A stretch of 5,337 bases of DNA from an uncultured Enterocloster sp. (GTDB lineage Bacteria > Bacillota > Clostridia > Lachnospirales > Lachnospiraceae): the NCBI GenBank assembly GCA_944382045.1, contig CALWMT010000188.1, positions 1 to 5,337 of the forward strand, in the 5' to 3' direction. Shown piece by piece: positions 1 through 4,805 of this stretch. Positions within the stretch are counted from its first letter, which is position 1. Each line of letters starts with the position of its first letter. The position numbers and the translations under genes were made by a program. The notes beneath the pieces are model-generated. The model made no database searches, was not told the origin of the DNA, and worked only from the letters and a program-made list of their open reading frames with translations.

Positions 1-520
1 GGTTCGACACCACCACATTTCCAAAGCCCATGCGCTCCATATTTTGGGAGAGGATCCTTGCCCTGGCCGGATGAATCTCATTGGAGAGAAGGAATCCTCT
101 CCCCTTAAGCCGGGAGGCAATATGGCTGGACTTTCCCCCTGGGGCCGCACACAGGTCCAGCACTCGGTCACCCGGCTGCGGATCCAGCACCGCCCCGGCC
201 GCCATGGCGCTGGGCTCCTGCATATAATAGACGCCCGCCTCATGGAGGGGGCTGCGGCCCGGCCGGCAGTCCTCCCCATAAAAATATCCTTCCGGGACCC
301 AGGGGACCGGCCGCAGGTAAAAGCCGGCCCTCTCCCTCAGCCATGCTGCCTCCTGGGCTGCGCCGGCCTGCTCCCAGCCCGCCTGGCGTCCCTCCCTCGT
401 CTTCCAGCCATTGAGCCGCAGGCCCTGGGGCCGCTCCCTCTCATAGCTGGCAAAAAAAGCCTCGCTCTCCTCCCCCAGCAGCTCCTCCATCCGCCTTGTA
501 AATCCCAAAGGCAGCTCCAT
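1..520 (-). CDS. RsmF-like 16S rRNA cytosine-C5 methyltransferase (NOL1/NOP2/Sun family), N-terminal part, cut by window edge
   Basis: This is the first 173 codons of a gene that runs off the left edge with no stop. The family transfers a methyl group from S-adenosylmethionine to C5 of a cytosine in rRNA, in the cytoplasm. Seen: an N-terminal segment MELPLGFTRRMEELLG with GLRLN (residues 33-37), as in RsmF-type proteins; the family signature YYMQEPSAM at 98-106; SAM-binding motif I DLCAAPGGK at 122-130; and an acidic motif II residue in LSNEIHP (E148). The two catalytic cysteines of the family would lie further on, outside the window, so activity cannot be judged. The ATG at 520 is chosen because GGAAAGGA sits 7 bases upstream; an in-frame GTG at 526 is too close to that site. 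The gene lies downstream of the minus-strand terminator at 609-645, and I see no clear promoter in 521-608. Family assignment is firm; the exact target base is inferred. Confidence 0.9.
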   Translation of the reverse strand, partial: MELPLGFTRRMEELLGEESEAFFASYERERPQGLRLNGWKTREGRQAGWEQAGAAQEAAWLRERAGFYLRPVPWVPEGYFYGEDCRPGRSPLHEAGVYYMQEPSAMAAGAVLDPQPGDRVLDLCAAPGGKSSHIASRLKGRGFLLSNEIHPARARILSQNMERMGFGNVVVSN

Positions 521-608
521 CTCTCCACATCCTTTCCCGCATCCGCCGCACATGCACTGCTCCGCTGTGCTCTGGACGCCGCACATTCCCATACCCTCAC
601 AGGGCCTG

Positions 609-645
609 AAAAAGCCGCTGTACTGACTTCCAATACAGCGGCTTT
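609..645 (-). terminator. Intrinsic terminator of the AK-rich protein gene
   Basis: A perfect 12-bp inverted repeat, AAAGCCGCTGTA (611-622) and TACAGCGGCTTT (634-645), flanks an 11-base loop. Read on the minus strand, the stem is followed by a run of five T (complement of 609-613), giving a classic rho-independent terminator 43 bases past the stop codon at 689. On the plus strand the stem is followed by only TTT and then C, so it works mainly for minus-strand transcripts. It separates the 689-1192 gene from the methyltransferase gene. Confidence 0.9.
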
Positions 646-688
646 CCTGCCTATCCTTCATCCCCTCTCTGCATCGAGGGCGTGTCTC

Positions 689-1192
689 TTACAGAAGAAT
701 CTTATAATCGTCTGAGGCCTCTCCATTCACAACATAGTATGCTGCGCCCTCATTCGCCACGATATAGAGCTGGATATCCTTGATCTCCACCCCGCGGTGG
801 GTCTTCTTATATGCCTTTACAGCCTCATCCAGCACGTCCTTGGCAACGATGTCTCTTCCATCAAACTGGAAGTGCACTGCGGCCTTCGGCTCAGCCTTCT
901 TCGCTGCAGCTCTCTTAGCAGCCGGCTTCTTTTCTGCAGCCTTCTTCACCTCTGCAGTCTCCTCCTTCTTGGCAGCAGTCTTTCTTGCCGCAGGCTTCTT
1001 GGCAGCGGCCTTGGTCTCCTCTGTCTTCGGCTCAGCCTTCTTGGCAGCGGTCTTGCGCGCCGTTGTCTTCCTTGCAGCCGGAGCCTTTGCTTCCTCTTTT
1101 TCAACTGGAGCTGCTGGCTTCACTTCGGCCTTTACGGCAGCCTTTGTCTCTGTCTCAGCAGCCGCCTTAACTTCCTTCTTAGCTTCTACCAT
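689..1192 (-). CDS. Small AK-rich protein with histone-H1-like tail and C-terminal DUF6465-like domain
   Basis: A 167-residue protein of unknown function. Residues 1 to about 105 are low-complexity and made almost wholly of A, K, E, T, P and R, with AAKK, ARKT and KKAEPK motifs repeated as in histone H1 tails and bacterial H1-like proteins. Residues 106-167 form a normal-looking domain: HFQFDGRDIVAKDV, then a helix-like DEAVKAYKKTH, then DIQLYIVANEGAAYYVVNGE. This matches my memory of the DUF6465 family of Lachnospiraceae. The tail suggests binding to nucleic acid or another polyanion, but that is inference. There is no signal peptide or membrane segment, so it is probably cytoplasmic. The ATG at 1192 is chosen because GGGAGG lies 9-10 bases upstream; an in-frame TTG at 1213 lies upstream of that site and is unlikely. 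The gene has its own consensus promoter (1267-1295) and terminator (609-645), so it is probably well expressed as a single gene. Confidence 0.85.
   Translation of the reverse strand: MVEAKKEVKAAAETETKAAVKAEVKPAAPVEKEEAKAPAARKTTARKTAAKKAEPKTEETKAAAKKPAARKTAAKKEETAEVKKAAEKKPAAKRAAAKKAEPKAAVHFQFDGRDIVAKDVLDEAVKAYKKTHRGVEIKDIQLYIVANEGAAYYVVNGEASDDYKILL
884..1048 (-). repeat. Internal degenerate repeats encoding the AAKK/KKAEPK tail
   Basis: The coding sequence of the tail repeats itself at DNA level. An 18-base block is identical at 884-901 and 1025-1042 (the KKAEPK codons), and the 12-mer CTTCTTGGCAGC (plus-strand reading) occurs at 965-976, 995-1006 and 1037-1048. All offsets are multiples of three, so length changes between copies would keep the frame. 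Confidence 0.8.
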
Positions 1193-1244
1193 AGTCCATG
1201 TCCTCCCTGACAAAATAAAATTATTAAAAAATCATTCTTATGTA

Positions 1245-1269
1245 AATCCCTAGCTGCACTAAGGGGATT
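1245..1269. repeat. Imperfect palindrome overlapping the -10 box and start region of the AK-rich gene promoter
   Basis: AATCCC (1245-1250) pairs with GGGATT (1264-1269), with an inner TAG/CTA pair (1251-1253 and 1259-1261), a two-base bulge and the loop CTGCA. It overlaps the -10 box (1267-1272) and the expected transcription start near 1260, so most of it acts as DNA and not as a full RNA hairpin. It could be an operator; chance is also possible. Confidence 0.4.
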
Positions 1270-1295
1270 ATAGAATGCTTTCCTTTATTTGTCAA
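1267..1295 (-). promoter_or_regulatory. Consensus sigma-A promoter of the AK-rich protein gene
   Basis: On the minus strand, TTGACA (1290-1295) and TATAAT (1267-1272) are separated by exactly 17 bases, a perfect match to the housekeeping consensus. The expected start is near 1260, giving a leader of roughly 68 bases before the ATG at 1192. The -35 box lies inside the last codons (Leu-Asp-Lys) of the upstream esterase gene, so the two genes are packed tightly but can be transcribed separately. Confidence 0.9.
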
Positions 1296-2067
1296 GGCTT
1301 TTGCCATCCTCCATCCATTCCAGGCACAGAGGGAGCCAGTGTGCTATATGGGAATCTGGGTGCAGATTCTCCTCCTCCGACTCCACCTCCGGAGTAGCCA
1401 GGCTCATCCCGTGAAGCCCTCTGTGGAACATATGATATTCACAGTCCACCCCGGCCTGAAACAGCCTCTGCGCAAAGAGCAGGGAATTCATGGAGGAAAC
1501 CTTCTCATCCTCCCGCGTATTCCACAGAAAGACAGGCGGCGTCTGGGTCAGATCTCTCTCCTCCAGCGAAAACAGCCGGATCAGCTCCTCATCGCCCCCA
1601 GTCAGCCGGCGCACAGAGCGCTCATGGCCATACGCGCCCATGGAAATAACCGGATAGCCCAGAATCAGTCCATCAGGCCGGTTCTGCTCTCTCTCCTCCG
1701 GTGAAAAAATGGACGGCTCATTCCAGAGCACCCCCAGGCTTGCCGCCAGATGCCCTCCTGCGGAAAATCCCGCTGTGTAAAGCCGTTCGGCCCGGCCCCT
1801 CCACTCTGCGGCGTTTCGAAGCCAGCGCACGCTCCAGGCCAGCTCCCGCACCGGATCGGTCCCCAGCACCTCCTTCTCTAAACAGTATTTTAACACAGCG
1901 GCGTGATAGCCCGCCTTCCCAAAGGCCCCTGCGATGGGCTCCGCCTCCCGCGGCGCCAGGAAGCTGTAGCCCCCTCCTGGACATATAAGCACGGTTTCGC
2001 GGGCTGTCTCTGCCTCGCACGGATACAGCTCCAATATCCCCCCAAAAGGAGTCCGGATCTCTTTCAT
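1285..2067 (-). CDS. Alpha/beta-hydrolase, acetyl-esterase/lipase-like (Aes/BD-FAE type)
   Basis: A 260-residue cytoplasmic serine hydrolase with no signal peptide, the usual length for small carboxylesterases that release acetyl or other acyl groups from esters, including sugar esters. Seen: an oxyanion-hole segment CPGGGYSFLAPREAEPIA (29-46), a variant of the HGGGY motif; the nucleophile elbow G100-F-S102-A-G104 followed by GH; a likely acid residue D187 in TREDEKV; and a likely catalytic H219 in HRGLHGMS. The triad is complete and correctly ordered. The start at 2067 has a strong AAGGAGG 7 bases upstream and a consensus promoter at 2099-2127. It is transcribed divergently from the kinase gene. 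I see no terminator before the next minus-strand gene, so its transcript may continue through that gene to the terminator at 609-645. The true substrate is unknown; a peptidase of the same fold is less likely. Confidence 0.9.
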   Translation of the reverse strand: MKEIRTPFGGILELYPCEAETARETVLICPGGGYSFLAPREAEPIAGAFGKAGYHAAVLKYCLEKEVLGTDPVRELAWSVRWLRNAAEWRGRAERLYTAGFSAGGHLAASLGVLWNEPSIFSPEEREQNRPDGLILGYPVISMGAYGHERSVRRLTGGDEELIRLFSLEERDLTQTPPVFLWNTREDEKVSSMNSLLFAQRLFQAGVDCEYHMFHRGLHGMSLATPEVESEEENLHPDSHIAHWLPLCLEWMEDGKSLDK

Positions 2068-2098
2068 TTTTCTTCCTCCTTAACGATTTTTTAACAGC

Positions 2099-2127
2099 AT
2101 TATAGTTCCCCCTTCGGACAAAGTCAA
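2099..2127 (-). promoter_or_regulatory. Sigma-A promoter of the esterase gene
   Basis: On the minus strand, TTGACT (2122-2127) and TATAAT (2099-2104) are 17 bases apart, one mismatch from consensus. Transcription should start near 2092, leaving about 25 bases before the ATG at 2067, with the AAGGAGG ribosome site inside that leader. This predicts good basal expression without an activator. Confidence 0.87.
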
Positions 2128-2153
2128 TAATCAATTTTCTGCATTCCGCTCCC

Positions 2154-2198
2154 ATATCGTTGTATTTTCCCAATAAAACCGCTGGAAAAAAACGATAT
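2154..2198. repeat. 45-bp imperfect palindrome in the divergent intergenic region
   Basis: ATATCGTT (2154-2161) is the reverse complement of AACGATAT (2191-2198), and TTTTCC (2165-2170) of GGAAAA (2184-2189). The arms share 14 paired bases, with a 3/1-base internal mismatch and a 13-base centre. It lies upstream of both divergent promoters' starts, and its right arm covers the presumed -35 region of the kinase promoter. That position suits an operator better than a terminator, but no protein can be named. Confidence 0.5.
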
Positions 2199-2212
2199 AT
2201 TTGTGATACACT
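2183..2212 (+). promoter_or_regulatory. Probable weak extended -10 promoter of the kinase-regulator operon
   Basis: TACACT (2207-2212) is preceded by TG at the extended -10 position (TGA-TACACT). The best -35 candidate is TGGAAA (2183-2188), 18 bases upstream, matching consensus at four of six positions. The start would fall near 2219, giving a short leader that carries AGGGAGG (2221-2227). It is much weaker than the divergent esterase promoter and overlaps a GATATA/GATACA pair that may be a regulator site. Confidence 0.5.
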
Positions 2213-2236
2213 GTAAAGGCAGGGAGGTATATTCGC

Positions 2237-3757
2237 ATGATAAACAAACCGTTAAAATCGCCTGAAAATTTCATCCGCCCCCGGTGGATTTCTATTTCTC
2301 TAAAGGAAAAATTCAGCGCCTTCGCCGCAGCCGTGGTCCTGACCACCGCGCTGAGCGCACTTTTGAATCTCTTTATGGCAAATTTTGCCTTTCACGGCTT
2401 TGGCACCATTCTGGATGACAATGCAAAATGCTACCGCTTCCAGACCGCCATCTCCCAGGAGACCCAGGCCTTCAACACCTATGTGCGGGACAAAAACGCA
2501 GATTCCTTAAAGGCATATCACACTGCCTGCGAGGAGACCGAGGCCGCGCTCAGCTCCCTGCCCTTCTCCTACGGAGCCATCGGCGGAGAGCGCTATGCGA
2601 AGACCTGGTCCATCCGAAATGCGTATGAATCTTATGTGCCCGCACGGGACAAGGCTGCGGCCATGGCCAGCGCCTCCCCGGATTACGTGGACACCCTCTA
2701 TGAGGCATTCGGCCTGCAGGGCTATCTCGCGCAGTACGCCGGGGATCTCACCGCTCTGACCTTAGAGGCCGGAAACTCCGATTACCTGCAGAGGCTCCCT
2801 ATTCTGCGGGCGCTTCCCTGGTGCTTCCTGGTCTTCGGCGCAGGGCTGACCTGGCTGGTGCTCCGCTTCACACGGCTGATCCGTATATCTGTCATCTCAC
2901 CCCTGGAGCAGCTGGCCCTGCTCTCCCGCAAAATCGCTAAGAACGATTTTTCCGACCCGGATCTTCCGGCCAAAAGCGATGACGAGGTGGGTGAGCTGGT
3001 CCGCGCCTTCAACCTGATGAAGCGCGCCACGGCCAGCTATATCACGGCCCTCCAGGAAAAGCAGGAGATGGCGGAGCGCCTGCACCAGGAGGAGCTGGAG
3101 CGGGTGGAGATGGAGAAAAATCTGGAGGCAACCCGGCTGGAGATGTTAAAAAGCCAGATCAATCCGCATTTTCTCTTCAACACCTTGAACACCATCGCCC
3201 GGATGGCTCAGCTGGAGGAGGCCTCCACCACGGAGAAGATGATTACCAGCCTGGGCAGCCTCTTCCGCTACAACCTGAAAACCACGGAGAGCGAGGTCAT
3301 CCTGGCGCGGGAGCTGCGGATCGTGGACGACTACCTGTACATCCAGCAGATCCGCTTCGGCAGCCGCATCCAGTACCGGCGGCGGGTGGAGGTTGACGAG
3401 AGCAGCGTTCTCATCCCCTCCTTCTCTCTCCAGCCCCTGGTGGAGAACGCCATCATTCACGGGATCTCAAAAAAGGAGCAGGGAGGCATGCTTCACCTGC
3501 ACATCTGGGCCCGGAGGGATCAGATCATTCTGTCTGTGGCGGACAGCGGCGCTGGCATGAGCCGGGAACGCCTCGCAGAGCTTCGGGCCGCCTGCGGCAG
3601 GCGCCCCACCTCCAAGGCCGGCATCGGCCTGGGAAATATCTGCAAGCGGCTCCACATGATGTACCAGGGCGGGGAGCTTCGAATTTACAGCAAGGAAAAC
3701 GCGGGAACCATCATTCAGATGCGCATCCCGCGCAAGGAATTGGGAGGCAGTATATGA
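2237..3757 (+). CDS. Sensor histidine kinase of the YesM/LytS (His_kinase) class
   Basis: A 506-residue membrane kinase that autophosphorylates in response to an external signal and passes phosphate to the regulator encoded next. Domains in order: a basic cytoplasmic N-terminus; membrane segment about 27-47; an extracytoplasmic region about 50-187 that appears wholly helical, like four-helix-bundle sensors; membrane segment about 189-210; HAMP about 211-272, with SPLEQL and DEVGELVRAFN; a charged coiled coil about 272-305; the phosphoacceptor motif SQINPHFLFNTLN with H311; and a C-terminal ATPase domain with N-box QPLVENAIIHGI (399-410), DSGAGM (436-441) and GIGLGNICKRL (462-472). All catalytic motifs are intact. 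The start has AGGGAGG 9 bases upstream. The sensor region shows no family I recognise, so the ligand is unknown. The 3' end overlaps the regulator gene by ATGA. Confidence 0.95.
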   Translation: MINKPLKSPENFIRPRWISISLKEKFSAFAAAVVLTTALSALLNLFMANFAFHGFGTILDDNAKCYRFQTAISQETQAFNTYVRDKNADSLKAYHTACEETEAALSSLPFSYGAIGGERYAKTWSIRNAYESYVPARDKAAAMASASPDYVDTLYEAFGLQGYLAQYAGDLTALTLEAGNSDYLQRLPILRALPWCFLVFGAGLTWLVLRFTRLIRISVISPLEQLALLSRKIAKNDFSDPDLPAKSDDEVGELVRAFNLMKRATASYITALQEKQEMAERLHQEELERVEMEKNLEATRLEMLKSQINPHFLFNTLNTIARMAQLEEASTTEKMITSLGSLFRYNLKTTESEVILARELRIVDDYLYIQQIRFGSRIQYRRRVEVDESSVLIPSFSLQPLVENAIIHGISKKEQGGMLHLHIWARRDQIILSVADSGAGMSRERLAELRAACGRRPTSKAGIGLGNICKRLHMMYQGGELRIYSKENAGTIIQMRIPRKELGGSI

Positions 3758-4626
3758 TACAGCTTATGATTGCGGACGACGAACGGATTGAGCGCCTGGT
3801 GCTTCGGCGCACCCTTGAAAAATATCTGGGGGATACCTGCCAGATACACGAGGCAGAAAACGGCAGGCAGGCCCTGGCTGTGTACCGGGAAAATAAAATC
3901 CAGATCGCCATTTTAGACATCGAGATGCCGGGAATCAACGGCATCCAGGCGGCAGAGGAGATCCGGACCCAGGATCCGGACTGCTGCATTATCTTCCTCA
4001 CGGCCTTTGACGATTTTCACTATGCCAAGCAGGCCGTCCATGTACGGGCCATGGAATACCTGCTAAAGCCCTACAGCGAGCGGGAGCTTTTGGACGTTTT
4101 AGACGAGGCCGTGCGGACCACAAGGCGGCGCATGGAACAGATCCAGCCTGCAGTCCCCAGCGCGCCCGAGGCGGCAGCCAGCAGCTCCCCGCAGCAGGCG
4201 GCAGTCAGCGGCTCCCCGCAGCAGGCGGGTGCCGCCAGGGCGGACACATCTCCTGCCGAAAGCGGCCGGGAGGAGGACGCGGAGGAGGACAGCGCCCGCA
4301 TGCTCCTTCTCTCCCAGACCATCGCCGCCTACGTCCGCCAGAACTACCGGAACGATATCTCCATGCAGGACGCCGCCCGGGCCATGAACTACTCGGAGGC
4401 TTACTTCTGCAAGCTCTTTAAGCAGTGCTTCTCCTGCAACTTCACCGCCTATCTGGCGGAATACCGGATCGGGGAGGCCAAGAAGCTTCTGGCCGTTCCC
4501 ACGGTGAACATCAAGGACATCGGCAAAGCCGTGGGCTACGGGGATTCCAACTATTTCACCAAGGTTTTCCGCCGCTATACCGGGGTCAGCCCCTCGGAGT
4601 ATCGTACAAAACTGTTAATCCGATAA
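3754..4626 (+). CDS. AraC-family response regulator (YesN type)
   Basis: A 290-residue cytoplasmic regulator, the predicted partner of the kinase it overlaps. The receiver domain (1 to about 123) has acidic pocket D8-D9, phosphoacceptor D55 in ILDIEMPG, T83 in FLTAFDDFHYA and K105 in LLKPY. A low-complexity linker (about 130-180) is rich in A, S, P, Q and E and contains a duplicated 9-residue unit. The C-terminal AraC DNA-binding domain (about 185-286) has two helix-turn-helix units, near DISMQDAARAMNYSEAYFCK and VNIKDIGKAVGYGDSNYFTK, and ends in the typical FRRYTGVSPSEYR. It is shorter than many YesN proteins (often about 500 residues) because the large middle region is replaced by this linker. 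GGGAGG lies 6 bases before the ATG inside the kinase gene, indicating translational coupling. Phosphorylated AraC-type regulators usually activate nearby transport genes; here the TRAP gene is the obvious candidate target. Confidence 0.95.
   Translation: MIQLMIADDERIERLVLRRTLEKYLGDTCQIHEAENGRQALAVYRENKIQIAILDIEMPGINGIQAAEEIRTQDPDCCIIFLTAFDDFHYAKQAVHVRAMEYLLKPYSERELLDVLDEAVRTTRRRMEQIQPAVPSAPEAAASSSPQQAAVSGSPQQAGAARADTSPAESGREEDAEEDSARMLLLSQTIAAYVRQNYRNDISMQDAARAMNYSEAYFCKLFKQCFSCNFTAYLAEYRIGEAKKLLAVPTVNIKDIGKAVGYGDSNYFTKVFRRYTGVSPSEYRTKLLIR
4179..4228 (+). repeat. 27-bp tandem duplication in the regulator linker
   Basis: Two copies begin at 4179 and 4206; their first 23 bases differ at one position (CAGCAGCTCC versus CAGCGGCTCC). 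They encode SSSPQQAA and SGSPQQAG in frame, so the linker has apparently lengthened by a nine-codon duplication. Confidence 0.85.
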
Positions 4627-4637
4627 CACTTTTCAGC

Positions 4638-4654
4638 GGATATACTGGGATATA
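4638..4654 (+). promoter_or_regulatory. GGATATA direct repeat, candidate regulator site upstream of the TRAP gene
   Basis: GGATATA occurs at 4638-4644 and 4648-4654, one helical turn apart. A similar pair, GATATA and GATACA, lies 11 bases apart at 2194-2210 in the kinase promoter; GATATACTG (4639-4647) and GATACACTG (2205-2213) match at eight of nine positions. Direct half-sites about one turn apart are the usual layout for AraC-type regulators. The link to this regulator is inference, and the motif is short and AT-rich. Confidence 0.35.
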
Positions 4655-4710
4655 TGCACAGGCTTTTCTTATCATGACAAAATCCTACTAGCAATCTTAA
4701 TAATTTCCCA

Positions 4711-4739
4711 TTTCGTCCCGTGCATAAACACGTTATAAT
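4711..4739 (+). promoter_or_regulatory. Promoter of the TRAP substrate-binding gene: good -10 box, no -35 box
   Basis: TATAAT (4734-4739) is a perfect -10 box, but the hexamer 17 bases upstream, TTTCGT (4711-4716), is unlike TTGACA, and no TG extension is present. That pattern is typical of activator-dependent promoters. Short repeats surround it: TCCCAT/TCCCGT ten bases apart (4706-4721), CGTG/CACG inside the spacer (4719-4732) and ATGTT/AACAT over the likely start (4744-4758). I see no strong terminator after the regulator gene, so read-through from the operon is also possible. Confidence 0.6.
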
Positions 4740-4805
4740 GTGGATGTTAAGAAAACATTAGGATTCTGTAAAGAATTCATAAATTAAAAGTTAGGAGGAT
4801 GTATG

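Noticed and set aside
701..707. TTATAAT sequence on the plus strand as a promoter
   Set aside because: It lies inside the last codons of the minus-strand gene, with no -35 partner and no plus-strand gene downstream.
44..715. Long plus-strand open frame of 223 codons
   Set aside because: It runs antisense to the methyltransferase gene, through the terminator, and into the end of the AK-rich gene; it has no ribosome site and no recognisable domain. The opposite strand carries clear family motifs.
884..1048. CRISPR-like or mobile-element repeats
   Set aside because: The repeats are in-frame, codon-level and degenerate, lie inside a coding region, and lack regular unique spacers; there are no cas or transposase genes.
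780..1253. Plus-strand open frames rich in Ala, Ser, Leu and Phe, looking like a membrane protein
   Set aside because: They are the antisense shadows of the AAKK-repeat tail: the complement of lysine codons reads as Phe/Leu/Ser. There is no ribosome site, and the minus strand has promoter, ribosome site and terminator.
1718..2173. Minus-strand 151-codon frame overlapping the esterase gene
   Set aside because: It is another frame of the esterase coding region; it starts upstream of the esterase promoter and shows no protein-family features.
4638..4660. Hairpin terminator after the response-regulator gene
   Set aside because: The only stem is five A/T pairs (ATATA/TATAT) with no adjacent T-run; it is far too weak for an intrinsic terminator.
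4744..4758. Possible catabolite-control (cre) site ATGTT-AAGAA-AACAT
   Set aside because: It lacks the central CG and the 14-base spacing of cre sites, so it is listed only as an unassigned inverted repeat.
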